Source of the DNA: a virus
Length of the DNA: 42,137 bases
Virus record (IMG/VR): IMGVR_UViG_3300030616_000048
Location: 1 to 42,137 of that record
Reading direction: 5' to 3' (one strand)
Part shown: in pieces, positions 29,079 through 38,603 of the stretch
Layout: every line of letters begins with the position of its first letter
Position numbering within the stretch: the first letter of the stretch is position 1
Made by a program: the position numbers and the translations under genes
The notes under the pieces: generated by a model
Told to the model about the DNA's origin: nothing
The model's input: the letters and a program-made list of their open reading frames with translations, nothing else
The model's database searches: none

Positions 29079-30537
29079 TTACAACCTCCGTCTTTGTCAA
29101 GTCACCCATAACTACATCATCAGACATAACTACATCATCAGACATATATACACAATCATAACAATAAAAAGTGGTTTGCCCATCATCTGTAATTACTTCA
29201 TTTTGCTGTGTAACTATTATCAATACATCAGTGTCATTGATACTATAATCCTTAGCATTCTTTATTAACTCTAAGAAATATCGTTCCCATCCTCCGACAG
29301 CAGCGCCGTCTAAAGCTTCTACATCATATATCAATTTTGTTTGAGATGCCTGCGTAATTCCAACAGACCTCACTAAAAAATAATCATCTATATTATAATA
29401 AGATTTTTCAACTTTTAATAATTGCCCTGCACTTATACCACTTGTTTCGGTTTGAAATGTAACTGTATCTTTTATTTCACCATATTTTTTCAGTAATCCG
29501 TTTCCGTATTCTATAGCCTGTGTAGTATCATCTATTTGACTTTCTTTGTACATATTTTCATATTTACCGCTATTGCCTTCTATAAGTGCTCTTGCATCTA
29601 TTCCGTGGGGATTATTAGTTAATATTAGTAGGCTTCTGAGTCCTACATAAGTTATTTCTAATGTATCCCCTCCACCGGCATTTAATGCAGCTTCACCATC
29701 GTCGTGAGTTAAAAGGTTACTTCCGTATGTCCAATACCATTTTTTACCCGTGTCAATTCCGTTTATTCCAACATCACTAGACGCGACTGGTGCTCCGTTT
29801 ACTGTAACTGTTGGCTCTTCGGCAAACGGATATCTTGAATAGTATTTTTTTATAACTCCATCAGGTGTTGGGTCTGGTACTTCATCTGTTTGTGTATCAG
29901 TTCTGGCTTTTCCACCCCACACATATTGATTATTTCTATATGTGTCAAGAGACTTTGACCTTCTAAAATTTCTGTGGTATAAATTATTATTTAATATTAC
30001 ACTTGAAATATTATCTACTTTGTTAATAAAATATAGCTTTTTAGACATATCTATATACCAAATATATCCATCAACTAAATCTGCCAATATGTCTAATGCT
30101 TCACTGCATTTGCAATAAGAAAATATTGCCTTTGTAATAGATATATCGCAATCTATTGTACCTGCACTTATATTTTCCTCAGCTAGAATTGGAATTATTG
30201 TGTTTGTAACTATATTTTCAACTGTTTCACTAGTTTCTACACTTGCAACTAATCTTTTATCAGCTAGTTTAGAATAATCATTTGCAACAATAGAATAATT
30301 AAGATAAGTGTCATGTCCATCTGGTGCAAAATCTTCTATAGACGTTACCAGCCCTTCAAAAATTTTGTTGTCGTCATGGTCATACATTTGTATTATGCTG
30401 CCTAAATTTAGGCTGGATAAATCCTGTAAATCAGTTACAATACATGTGAATATGCTTCTAACTTCTATGTTGTTGTCTATTCTCCAGTTATCATCTATTA
30501 ATACTGTTTCGGTATCTATTTTACAATAATGAGCCAT
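29071..30537 (-). CDS. Baseplate hub / tail-associated protein
   Basis: A 488-residue protein directly downstream of the tape measure. The N-terminal 380 residues follow the fold pattern of tail hub proteins (gp27/Tal-like: DDNWRIDNNIEVRSIFTCIV, then EILADLVDGYIWYID-type segments). The C-terminus carries a short tandem MSDDVV repeat (18-base DNA repeat at 29107-29146). It forms the distal end of the tail tube and anchors fibre proteins. No lysozyme or peptidase domain is visible. Confidence 0.75.
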   Translation of the reverse strand: MAHYCKIDTETVLIDDNWRIDNNIEVRSIFTCIVTDLQDLSSLNLGSIIQMYDHDDNKIFEGLVTSIEDFAPDGHDTYLNYSIVANDYSKLADKRLVASVETSETVENIVTNTIIPILAEENISAGTIDCDISITKAIFSYCKCSEALDILADLVDGYIWYIDMSKKLYFINKVDNISSVILNNNLYHRNFRRSKSLDTYRNNQYVWGGKARTDTQTDEVPDPTPDGVIKKYYSRYPFAEEPTVTVNGAPVASSDVGINGIDTGKKWYWTYGSNLLTHDDGEAALNAGGGDTLEITYVGLRSLLILTNNPHGIDARALIEGNSGKYENMYKESQIDDTTQAIEYGNGLLKKYGEIKDTVTFQTETSGISAGQLLKVEKSYYNIDDYFLVRSVGITQASQTKLIYDVEALDGAAVGGWERYFLELIKNAKDYSINDTDVLIIVTQQNEVITDDGQTTFYCYDCVYMSDDVVMSDDVVMGDLTKTEVVND

Positions 30538-32651
30538 TAGAAACTACCAGCTCCTATCTGTTGTAAATACCTTACAAAAGGCTGATATATATATTTCTTA
30601 GCGTCATTAGTTTGCCATACATTCGGATTATTTATTTGTAATATTATTTGTTTATCCATTCCAAAACCTGCATTACTTTTATTTATTTTTGAATTAATTC
30701 CTATATTAGTGTTAATTCCATTTGACATATATAATTCGCTACTTAATTTATTCATTGCTGCTCTTACTTTATCTTTGTTGTTTATAATGTCATCTGAAAA
30801 CATTGTAACAAGATTAGGTCCCCAGGTATCAGCATCTTTTCCGGGTCCTTCTTCTGTAGGAGAAGAAAAACCAAGAAATTTTTTAACTTCACTTGATATA
30901 TTAGATACTGCATTTCTAGCATCTTGTATTTTACTATTTATTCCTCTTATAAAGCTGCTTATTAAATTTTTACCCCACTGCAAAGCCTTTCCCGGAAGAG
31001 CTTTAAATGCTTCAATTATAACTTTTGTGGTGTCTTCACTAGCTTTTTTTACTTTTCCTACTCCGTCTTTTATACCTGTTACAAATTTGTATACCCATTT
31101 TATAGCTCCCCAAATTGTTTTAGCAGATTCAACAACCTTTATAGCGAATTTAACCCACTTTTCAATAATTTGAGCTATTTCTTTTCTATGCTCGTAAACC
31201 CATTTTGAAGCATCTTTTATTTTTACAGCCAATATTTTTATGGCTTCAATAAATTTTTCTTTAATTTTTCCAGCTGTTTCAATTATTTTTTCTTTTAGTT
31301 CCATGACTTTGTCAGCGAATTCTTTAGCTTCTGTTTTTGTATATCCAAATTTTTCACGTAATAAATCTATAACTTTTTGTTTATCAGCTGAAAAGATTGC
31401 TTTTATTAAACTTCCTACATCTTTAGCAATTTCAATAAATTTTTGGATAGCATGTTTAGCATCTAAAATTTTAGTCATAAATTCACCAGCTTTTTCTTTG
31501 CTCATGCCTAATTTTTCTGTAAGTATTTCAAGAGATTTTTTAAAGTCTCCTTTTATAACTAAAGAAATTGCTGTAAATATATTTTTCAAAAAGTAAAAAG
31601 CTCTATGAAAAATGCCTAATTTATATGTAAAAACAGTAATAGCTGTTACTATACCGCTAATAACGCCTATAATTGGAAGTAATGCAATAATTGCAATTGT
31701 TACAGGCAATCCGATTGTTCCTATTGCTGCAACCAAGCCACCTATAAAAGTAATTAATGTTCCAACCGCTAAAACTACTGGACCAACTCCACCGGCCAGT
31801 ATACCAAGAATTACAAATATTTTCTGTATAGGTCCAGGTAAATTTCTAAACCTATCCAAAAGTTTATTAACAATATTTACAGCCTTTGTAAAATAAGGTA
31901 AAAATAATATTCCTATTTTCGCTGCACCTTCTTTTACTCCTTCTGTAAATATTCTCATTTGGTTAGCTGCACTATCTTGAGTCCTTTGAAAATCGCCTAT
32001 ACTATTTTTCGCTGAATCCATTACATAGTTATATCTAAGCTGTATTTTTTCAGCCTGTGTCATTTGCTTAATGTCTTTTTTAATTCCTTGCGTTTTTGCA
32101 TATTGAGCCAAATTAGACTCTAGCATTACTATACCAAGACGTTTTAAACTCTCTGTTTCTCCTGTGTACACTCCGGTTAAAGCAAGGTGAATTTCATCAG
32201 GACGCATATTTTTAAAGCTTGCCATATCTCCGGTAAGATTAACTAAATCCATTGACATTTCTCTTGCAAGTTTAGCATTTAATCCCATTGATGTTCCCAT
32301 ATCTCCATTTACGGCAGCATAATCAAGAGCTGTGCCTTTTGCTAAGCCAATACTTTTAAGTGTAGTATCAGACCAACTTAATACCTCTTTTGCTGCGCTT
32401 CCAAATACAACTTCAGTCTTAGAAATTGTTTCGTTTATATCTGAAGCTCCTTTTATAGCTGCTCCAATTCCGGCTAATATAGGAAGAGTAATAAATTTTG
32501 ACATCGCCCCACCAGCATTAGACACAACACCGCCAATATTTTTTAATTTTCTTGCTGCGTCATCAACACGATTATTAAAATTTCTTAATCCTGTTATAGC
32601 ATTTCCAGCATCAAATATAATAGAGCCTGCAATTCTGAATGCCTCAAACAT
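30537..32651 (-). CDS. Tape measure protein
   Basis: A 704-residue protein with the N-terminal TMP core (DAGNAITGLRNFNNRVDDAA; TLPILAGIGAAIKGASDIN; TALDYAAVNGDMGTSMGLN), a hydrophobic glycine/alanine/isoleucine region of several membrane-spanning segments (about 265-345), and two related helical repeats (LEILTEKLGMSKEKAGEFM; IDLLREKFGYTKTEAKEFA). Tape measures set tail length and are ejected into the host membrane. At about 1.5 A per residue the tail would be near 100 nm. Confidence 0.92.
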   Translation of the reverse strand: MFEAFRIAGSIIFDAGNAITGLRNFNNRVDDAARKLKNIGGVVSNAGGAMSKFITLPILAGIGAAIKGASDINETISKTEVVFGSAAKEVLSWSDTTLKSIGLAKGTALDYAAVNGDMGTSMGLNAKLAREMSMDLVNLTGDMASFKNMRPDEIHLALTGVYTGETESLKRLGIVMLESNLAQYAKTQGIKKDIKQMTQAEKIQLRYNYVMDSAKNSIGDFQRTQDSAANQMRIFTEGVKEGAAKIGILFLPYFTKAVNIVNKLLDRFRNLPGPIQKIFVILGILAGGVGPVVLAVGTLITFIGGLVAAIGTIGLPVTIAIIALLPIIGVISGIVTAITVFTYKLGIFHRAFYFLKNIFTAISLVIKGDFKKSLEILTEKLGMSKEKAGEFMTKILDAKHAIQKFIEIAKDVGSLIKAIFSADKQKVIDLLREKFGYTKTEAKEFADKVMELKEKIIETAGKIKEKFIEAIKILAVKIKDASKWVYEHRKEIAQIIEKWVKFAIKVVESAKTIWGAIKWVYKFVTGIKDGVGKVKKASEDTTKVIIEAFKALPGKALQWGKNLISSFIRGINSKIQDARNAVSNISSEVKKFLGFSSPTEEGPGKDADTWGPNLVTMFSDDIINNKDKVRAAMNKLSSELYMSNGINTNIGINSKINKSNAGFGMDKQIILQINNPNVWQTNDAKKYIYQPFVRYLQQIGAGSF

Positions 32652-33377
32652 TATTCTTCACCTTCTTGTTTTTACTAACTGGCTTAATTTTATGTAAATC
32701 ATTGTTCGGATTAAGCCTTCTCCTTGCTTCTTTTGCTTTTGCTCTTGCTTCTTCCAAATCAGCTTTCTTTTCTTCTTCTGTTCTATTTGCCATTCTTCCA
32801 AGTTCTAATACAAATCTTTTGTAATCTTCAAAACTTTTAAAATTGCTTTCATCCATGTAAGGTAGCTCAACAAGCCACCTTTCCCATATCATTTTTTCAT
32901 TAATTTTCTTCCTAGCTACTTTTATAATTTCGCCAACTTCTAAAAAATGCATGGAAAAAATGTATGACGGGTCATTATATCTATTTAGTATTAGGTCTTT
33001 TTCTTCTGCGATGCCATTTGTTTTTTCTTCTTGTCTATGTAAGATTTGACAACACGCGAAAAAAAACTCACTAATTCCTCATCTTTGAATAAATTCTCCC
33101 ATAATTTCACCTCAAACATTAATCCTTTTTCTCTTAAATGTTCAGGTTCTATTTTATATATAGCTGCTATAAAATTTAAACTCTCCTTATCTGTAGTTTC
33201 AAAATTAAATAATGCATTTTGAATCATTTTTACAAACATTATAATATCATTAAAACTTTTTATATTTTTTGGATCTATATCAAGATCCAACTTAGCTAAA
33301 ATTTTTGTAAATAAATATACATGATTTCTTTCTAAAAAATAACTATATTCTTTACCATCAATTTTTATTTTATTCAT
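32644..33377 (-). CDS. Tail assembly chaperone fusion (gpGT-like) by -1 frameshift
   Basis: The G product ends at 32991, but slipping back one base at AAG-AAA-AAG (32997-33005) keeps the frame open: DLILNRYNDPSYIFS and then MHFLEVGEIIKVARKKINEK, down to 32644. The joined T domain has WERWLVELPYMDESNFKSFE and a lysine-rich tail. The frame of the T region has an ATG at 32952 but no RBS there, so it is made mainly as the fusion, as in lambda G/GT. The two chaperones load tail tube protein on the tape measure, encoded next. Confidence 0.8.
32991..33377 (-). CDS. Tail assembly chaperone (gpG-like)
   Basis: Starting at the ATG after GTGAGATATAACAGA gives 128 residues (MNKIKIDGKEYSYFLERNHV). Helical, ending in a lysine/glutamine-rich tail (DKKKKQMASQKKKT) that contains the slippery AAGAAAAAG. 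Fits the small chaperone that precedes tape measure genes in nearly all siphoviruses. Confidence 0.8.
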   Translation of the reverse strand: MNKIKIDGKEYSYFLERNHVYLFTKILAKLDLDIDPKNIKSFNDIIMFVKMIQNALFNFETTDKESLNFIAAIYKIEPEHLREKGLMFEVKLWENLFKDEELVSFFSRVVKSYIDKKKKQMASQKKKT

Positions 33378-33420
33378 TCTGTTATATCTCACTTTCAAAA
33401 ATATTAATATTAATACTAAT

Positions 33421-33804
33421 TTAATTACTTTTATAAACATCATATAATCCTATAATTTGTATCCTGTTTAAACTTTCCTCCTGCGTTGGTACATCTCTAA
33501 CAACTTCTATTTGCCCAGCAAAATGTATAGAGCCATTATTTTCTAAGTTGTTAATCCTGTCAAGCGAATTGATTAAGGTATCGGCCTTTTGATTAAATTC
33601 AATTAAACCGAGCGAATCATCCCATAAATCAATAAGTATTTCGAGTTGTACACCTGGAGGTTCTGACCTTAATTCAGATTCAAAAACAGCAAAAGGGTAA
33701 TTTACATTATAGAGAGGCAATTGATTATATACTCTTTCAAAAGTTTTACTTATTATATCTTTTATTATGCTTTTGCTACAATATAATATATTCATACTGC
33801 CCAT
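33421..33804 (-). CDS. Tail completion / terminator protein
   Basis: The start is taken at the ATG after AGGAGAGG (MGSMNILYCSKSIIKDIISK), 127 residues. Pattern and position (between HK97 gp10-like and the chaperones) fit the tail-terminator/closure family: FAVFESELRSEPPG, then LEILIDLWDDS. It caps the tail tube. Overlaps the preceding gene by a TGATG. Confidence 0.7.
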   Translation of the reverse strand: MGSMNILYCSKSIIKDIISKTFERVYNQLPLYNVNYPFAVFESELRSEPPGVQLEILIDLWDDSLGLIEFNQKADTLINSLDRINNLENNGSIHFAGQIEVVRDVPTQEESLNRIQIIGLYDVYKSN

Positions 33805-34157
33805 CAAAAACCTCTCCTTAATTCCTGCCTTATAAAACTTCGTATCCTTGACATATTTTCTCTTACAGCATCATATAAAAACCTTCGAGGCCTCATTCTT
33901 CTAGTGCCTTCATGGACATATCCAGCATATTCAGCCCTTGCATATATAACAAGTTTCTTTTTAAATACCCTAAATCTTTCTACTTTGCTTCCTATACTTC
34001 CGCGTAAATATCCAATATCTACAGGACACCTCAATTTAGCCTGAGAGACAAGAAATCTACCAAGCAAAATTAAACATCTATCTACATTTCTATTAAGATT
34101 AGATTCTACTACACCTAAGTTGTTTCTAACAGTTACCCTAATACCTGATTGTGCCAT
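33804..34157 (-). CDS. HK97 gp10-like head-tail joining protein
   Basis: A 117-residue protein: MAQSGIRVTVRNNLGVVESN, then ILLGRFLVSQAKLRCPVDIG followed by YLRGSI, then EYAGYVHEGTRRMRPRRFLY. The segment from KLRCPVDTG-like to PRRFL is the signature of the gp10 neck family. It completes the connector before tail attachment. Confidence 0.88.
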   Translation of the reverse strand: MAQSGIRVTVRNNLGVVESNLNRNVDRCLILLGRFLVSQAKLRCPVDIGYLRGSIGSKVERFRVFKKKLVIYARAEYAGYVHEGTRRMRPRRFLYDAVRENMSRIRSFIRQELRRGF

Positions 34158-34166
34158 ATTATCACC

Positions 34167-34511
34167 TTAATTCATATGTGTTACATACTCTAAATCTAAT
34201 TTATAATGATGTCCTAAATTTAATGTATCTTTCGGTTTTCCGCTTAACCTATATATTTTACCATCTGTGTCCTTTAATCTATTTTCAGGTTTCAAATATA
34301 TTGTTGATGTATCTGTAATTTCAAAAAGTCCATTATAATTACTAAGTTCTCCGCTTTTACCGCCTTGGTTACTCTTGTTTGCATATCTTACATTTATTAC
34401 ACCTTGAACCGTTGCGACTTCTCCCCAATTTTCTATTCTTCCCCCAAGCTGGTCATCCCCTTCTATTTGTGCTAATACTGTAATGTCTCTGAAATAATCT
34501 TCTAAAGCCAT
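34167..34511 (-). CDS. Head closure / stopper protein (SPP1 gp16-like)
   Basis: The start is the ATG after GGTGATAAAT, giving 114 residues (MALEDYFRDITVLAQIEGDD). The beta-rich pattern with GEVATVQGVINVRYANKS and LKDTDGKIYRLSGKPKDTLN fits the head-tail joining fold. It seals the connector to hold DNA in the head. Confidence 0.78.
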   Translation of the reverse strand: MALEDYFRDITVLAQIEGDDQLGGRIENWGEVATVQGVINVRYANKSNQGGKSGELSNYNGLFEITDTSTIYLKPENRLKDTDGKIYRLSGKPKDTLNLGHHYKLDLEYVTHMN

Positions 34512-34567
34512 ATTTATCACCTTATTTTTTTAATGGGTATAATCTTTATTATACCCATTAATTTATA

Positions 34568-35110
34568 TTAATCCTCTAAGCGGATAGCAAAAGGCGGTGT
34601 AGTTGGTGTTGCTGTTCCGTAATGTGCCGTATACTGAACATTTGCAACAACATCTTCCTTATCCTTAATAGGTAATTCCATTTTTCCGTCACCAAGAGCA
34701 TTGTATAATATAATTATTCCATATTTACCATCATGCCTTTCTCCGTTCCAAGAGACATTTTCATGATAGTCACCTGCTGCAATTGTCAAATCTCCGACGA
34801 TTTGATGATATGCTCCAGCATCTGTTACTGCTAAACCCACAAAGCAATCATCAAAGTTTTGCCATGTAAGTGTAAGAAGCCCGAATGTAAGCGTTTGTAC
34901 ACTTTTTATAATTTCTGTCAATCCTTCAATTGGTCCATACATACCATTGAATTCAGGGTAACGGAATTCTTTATCATCTATAAACTTTATTTCGTCCTTT
35001 GTTGCTCCAATTTCTCTTGCACTTCCTTCTCCATATTCTTTGTATACTATTCCTGTACCTCTCCACGTACCTGTAGCTGTTGGTACGCTCGGCGTAATAG
35101 CTGAACCCAT
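34568..35110 (-). CDS. Probable major tail tube protein
   Basis: A 180-residue beta-rich protein starting MGSAITPSVPTATGTWRGTG. Size, threonine/glycine-rich strands and a lack of helices fit siphovirus tail tube proteins. It lies before the neck genes, while no other tube candidate precedes the chaperones, so the order is slightly unusual. A capsid decoration protein is an alternative. Confidence 0.55.
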   Translation of the reverse strand: MGSAITPSVPTATGTWRGTGIVYKEYGEGSAREIGATKDEIKFIDDKEFRYPEFNGMYGPIEGLTEIIKSVQTLTFGLLTLTWQNFDDCFVGLAVTDAGAYHQIVGDLTIAAGDYHENVSWNGERHDGKYGIIILYNALGDGKMELPIKDKEDVVANVQYTAHYGTATPTTPPFAIRLED

Positions 35111-35125
35111 AATTACACCTCCCTT

Positions 35126-35494
35126 TTATTCTAATTTATAAGCACATGCAGAAATGTCCGTGACATCACTATTTGCTGTTAATCTAATTGTAACTTTCCC
35201 ATTTTCATCATTAAATCGATGTTTAGGAAAAGGACCAACCAAATAGTCATCTGCTGCCGGAATTGCAATCTCAACATCATGTACAGCTGTTCCTCCGAAA
35301 TCACAAGGCTGTGGATTGTCAACTGTTGCTGTCAACTCTCCATCATCTGCATTTATTATATTTACAATTGTTTTCCCATCATTGACAAACTGAAAACCAT
35401 CCGCTGCTGTCGCTGCTGTATAATCGGCTGTATCGCTATAAGCTTCAACACCCTCATAATTAACCGTTTTTGGTGTTAGTGTTGCAACTGCCAT
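35126..35494 (-). CDS. Small beta-rich structural protein
   Basis: A 122-residue protein starting MAVATLTPKTVNYEGVEAYS. Threonine- and aspartate-rich beta composition (GTAVHDVEIAIPAADDYLVG; PFPKHRFNDENGKVTIRLTA) resembles capsid decoration or small structural proteins in Firmicute phages. Precedes the connector genes. Family uncertain. Confidence 0.6.
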   Translation of the reverse strand: MAVATLTPKTVNYEGVEAYSDTADYTAATAADGFQFVNDGKTIVNIINADDGELTATVDNPQPCDFGGTAVHDVEIAIPAADDYLVGPFPKHRFNDENGKVTIRLTANSDVTDISACAYKLE

Positions 35495-35503
35495 ATTATC
35501 ACC

Positions 35504-36115
35504 TCATTTATAATACTTTCTAGAGTTTTGCATCATGGCTATTATTTCGTTAGGATAACCATATTTAGAACTCCCTTTACTTTTATCATATTTAATATTA
35601 TAATCATCAACTTTTTCAGATTCTATGCCTTTATTTTTCTTTGTAGAATCAGAACTCATTTTATAATTAATCATTGCAGCAATAGCAAATTTTAATTCTT
35701 TTGGATACCATAATTTATATATGCTTATTGCTTCCCCTGCATCCTCATCTGTCAAACTTCCATAATCAGAATTTATTGTCAAATAACTTCCATCTTCTGC
35801 AACTGTATCAACATAATATACTCCATCATTTTCTAAACTTCCAAATACCTTAATAGAATTTCCAGATATAAAAGCATCATATAAATTATTGTCACTGTCT
35901 AATATTTTATAAGTATCAGCCTCAAAGCTTATTGTATCAGTAGATGGAAGGTATTTTTCATTAATTAAATCTCTGTCTCTTATAAAATCATTTTTACAAA
36001 TTGTATGTATCTCTTCTTCGCAAATCTGCATAAAAAATTTTATATCATCATCTTTTGATGAATTAGATTGTGCAATATGATTTATTCTTTTTATTTCTGC
36101 TAGTATTGCAATCAT
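35504..36115 (-). CDS. Head-tail connector (gp6-like)
   Basis: A 203-residue protein with a helical start (EIKRINHIAQSNSSKDDDIK), EEEIHTICKNDFIRDRDLIN, and a central beta stretch (TYKILDSDNNLYDAFISGNS). This fits the DNA-packaging connector family that joins the portal to the neck (SPP1 gp15 / HK97 gp6). Preceded by AAGGGTG. Confidence 0.7.
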   Translation of the reverse strand: MIAILAEIKRINHIAQSNSSKDDDIKFFMQICEEEIHTICKNDFIRDRDLINEKYLPSTDTISFEADTYKILDSDNNLYDAFISGNSIKVFGSLENDGVYYVDTVAEDGSYLTINSDYGSLTDEDAGEAISIYKLWYPKELKFAIAAMINYKMSSDSTKKNKGIESEKVDDYNIKYDKSKGSSKYGYPNEIIAMMQNSRKYYK

Positions 36116-36116
36116 G

Positions 36117-36617
36117 TTAACACCCTTTTACAAATAGATTTATCAAAAATTCTATAGAAGCTGATGGTGTAAATGCTCCATCGGTTTCTAGAATTCCATA
36201 AAGTTTTTTACCTGGACAATCTAACACCTGATTTATTGACGTTTTCTGACTTATTATACTACTACCAACATCTGTACAGGCAGCAAATTGAAAATTACCT
36301 ATATAATTTGGTCTATCTGCTTCAAGGCAATCCCATACTGAATTGTCATTTTTTGCAGTAATGGCAGCCCTATATAAATGTAGTGTCCATGTATCCATTC
36401 CTGATATTGCAGCATCAAGATATATAATCAATTGTGCATTAAATATTTCTACAGCATTATGTTGCAATGTACCAAAATCCAATAATGTTGGTTCTGTTGT
36501 TGAATCACTCACAACATCCCCAGCTCCATAAGCTGTTGTATTATTAGGCCTTGTGAATGAATCATATATTCTTTGATAAGCATTTTCATGTAATTCTGTT
36601 AATCTTGTAATACTCAT
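36117..36617 (-). CDS. Unknown structural protein, 166 aa
   Basis: Starts MSITRLTELHENAYQRIYDS. A beta-rich, threonine/alanine-heavy protein (AGDVVSDSTTEPTLLDFGTL; AVEIFNAQLIIYLDAAISGM). It lies between the head fibre and the connector gene, so a minor head or fibre-attachment role is likely. No family recognised. Confidence 0.6.
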   Translation of the reverse strand: MSITRLTELHENAYQRIYDSFTRPNNTTAYGAGDVVSDSTTEPTLLDFGTLQHNAVEIFNAQLIIYLDAAISGMDTWTLHLYRAAITAKNDNSVWDCLEADRPNYIGNFQFAACTDVGSSIISQKTSINQVLDCPGKKLYGILETDGAFTPSASIEFLINLFVKGC

Positions 36618-36628
36618 TCAATCACTCC

Positions 36629-38584
36629 TTAGGCTATATATCCGCCATCTTCACACGCACAATATTCAATTATGACATCTAAATCGACCGCTGTTGCACC
36701 AGTACCTTGTAAGTCAATTGTAATTGTTTTTGTAGCATCTAACGCAGAAGCACCTGAGAATGAAACTTGTTCATCATCTGCATTAATCGAAGCCGTTACC
36801 GCTGTAGCTGCTGAAATAAATTCAACTACCTGGCTTGCTCCTCCTTCAATTGCTGCGCTTGTTAGGTCTGCTGTTGTAACTCCATTTGCTTTTAAAACAA
36901 TTCTATTTATCATACATGATTGTGTTGTGATTGTTCCAACTGTTGTTACTCCTGCATTTGCTGCCGATGTAATGTTTTTTGTAAAGATTTGAGTTTTACC
37001 AGCTTGTCTTTTACACGCATCAGAAGGTGTTTCGATTTTATTTGCTTCTGTCTGTAAATTACCAAGTCTTGTTACAAGACTACTATTAGCAAAATCTCCC
37101 AATAGCGCTCCTAATGTTGCTGTTCCACCTGCGTTTACTATTGTTCCTATTACGTCAGTGTCTTCTATAATCTGTAATGCCAATGCATATAAACTGTCAC
37201 CTGCTGTTGTATCTGTTTTATTTCCAAGGACATCACTTACGACTGCGTTATCGCTAGAATTTTGTGCTGGAACATCGTGGAAAGCATCAATTACAACTAA
37301 TGCAGCTAATACTTGTTTTAATAATGCTATTGCACTAGTTCCGCCAACTGTATCATTTTTATTTCCAACTACATCACTCATCAGGCTGTTATCGGCTGTG
37401 TCAGCAGTTGGCACATCTAATGTAGCTGGAATAGTTGTTCCGGTATCTGTCAATATGTCAGCCACTTCTGTATTTACAGCATTTAATATTGCAGCAACTT
37501 CTGTGTCAACATATCCAGAAATTGCATCAACCACAGTTTTGATTGCTGCTATATCTGTGCTCATATCTGTTCCGGCTGGAGACCCTTCATTTGCTAATAT
37601 TTGCAATGCTAAAGCATAAATGCTATCCCCACCAACTGTATCTGTTTTATTACCTATTACATCTCTCATCTGAGAATTGTCAGCACTATCTTGAGTTGGT
37701 ATATCATGAAATGCGTCAATTGTAGCTATTCCGCTTGTGTCTGCTGCTGCAATTGCACTATCTTGCGAACCTGAACAATTTGCACCAGTTTCACCATCTT
37801 GACCATAAAATGTCCACGTGCTTGAACCTGCTGTATCTATAACATGTTTTGCATAATTTGTCATTCCTTGATTATATACTCTTGCAAATATCTTTACATT
37901 TTTACAAGATGTTGTGTGCATTTCCACAAGTGCTGTTGTTGCCTGCCCAAAATAATCTACATTAATAGTAGCATAATCAGATCCAACTAATCTAATTACT
38001 GAATCATTTCCAGAGCCATCTGTAAATCCAACATATCTTAAATTCAAATCAAGATAATCCGCTGTAGCTTCTGTCAATACTCCAATATTAGCCTCAACCG
38101 TATTTGATGTATCTCTTATTTCAATATCGAGTTTACATCCACTTCCAGAAATTAATACAGGCTGTGTTGCTCCATCTTTATTTACAATAATTATAAAATT
38201 CTTGAATATTACACCATTTCCACTGATGTCAACTCCTGCATCTGCTGCTGTTTTAACCGTTAATTTTGGTCTGTTTTCGCCTTTTCCAAGTCCTATTACT
38301 TCAACCCCATTTGTGTCTAATACACAAGCTGTCGCACTTGCCAAATCTTCTGCATGATTTGGGCATACAAATATTTTATCCCCATTATTTGCTGTTGTTA
38401 AATTATTTGCATTGTCAATAGTATCAATAGGGCTATCCATTGTTCCAGAACCTACACTACTTCCGGAATCATCAACAAAATATGTATTACCTGTAATTGG
38501 CCCGTTCTGTTCAGCATATTTTTCAAATGCTTCCTCTAACTGTTTTCTCATATCTTGATTTCTTACTTTTGTTAACTCTACCAT
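36629..38584 (-). CDS. Large head-fibre-like protein with beta-helix and repeats
   Basis: Starting at the ATG after GGAGG gives 651 residues (MVELTKVRNQDMRKQLEEAF). A short helix is followed by a right-handed beta-helix-like region (about 30-275: GNTYFVDDSGSSVGSGTMDS, then ISGNGVIFKNFIII). Residues 289-330, 388-427 and 432-473 hold three degenerate copies of IDAFHDIPTQDSADNSQMRD followed by VIGNKTDTVGGDSIYALALQ; alanine-rich helical linkers separate copies 1 and 2. The C-terminal 110 residues are beta-rich. Adjacent to the capsid gene and expressed with it, so a head decoration fibre is the best guess; a pectate-lyase-like enzyme is an alternative. Confidence 0.65.
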   Translation of the reverse strand: MVELTKVRNQDMRKQLEEAFEKYAEQNGPITGNTYFVDDSGSSVGSGTMDSPIDTIDNANNLTTANNGDKIFVCPNHAEDLASATACVLDTNGVEVIGLGKGENRPKLTVKTAADAGVDISGNGVIFKNFIIIVNKDGATQPVLISGSGCKLDIEIRDTSNTVEANIGVLTEATADYLDLNLRYVGFTDGSGNDSVIRLVGSDYATINVDYFGQATTALVEMHTTSCKNVKIFARVYNQGMTNYAKHVIDTAGSSTWTFYGQDGETGANCSGSQDSAIAAADTSGIATIDAFHDIPTQDSADNSQMRDVIGNKTDTVGGDSIYALALQILANEGSPAGTDMSTDIAAIKTVVDAISGYVDTEVAAILNAVNTEVADILTDTGTTIPATLDVPTADTADNSLMSDVVGNKNDTVGGTSAIALLKQVLAALVVIDAFHDVPAQNSSDNAVVSDVLGNKTDTTAGDSLYALALQIIEDTDVIGTIVNAGGTATLGALLGDFANSSLVTRLGNLQTEANKIETPSDACKRQAGKTQIFTKNITSAANAGVTTVGTITTQSCMINRIVLKANGVTTADLTSAAIEGGASQVVEFISAATAVTASINADDEQVSFSGASALDATKTITIDLQGTGATAVDLDVIIEYCACEDGGYIA

Positions 38585-38603
38585 ATTTTTACCTCCAATA
38601 ATA

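Noticed and set aside
30709-32697. Several plus-strand frames opposite the tape measure gene
   Set aside because: Shadows produced by the codon pattern of the tape measure; none has an RBS or known family.
36672-37725. Plus-strand frames opposite the head-fibre gene
   Set aside because: Antisense shadows of alanine/threonine-rich repeats.
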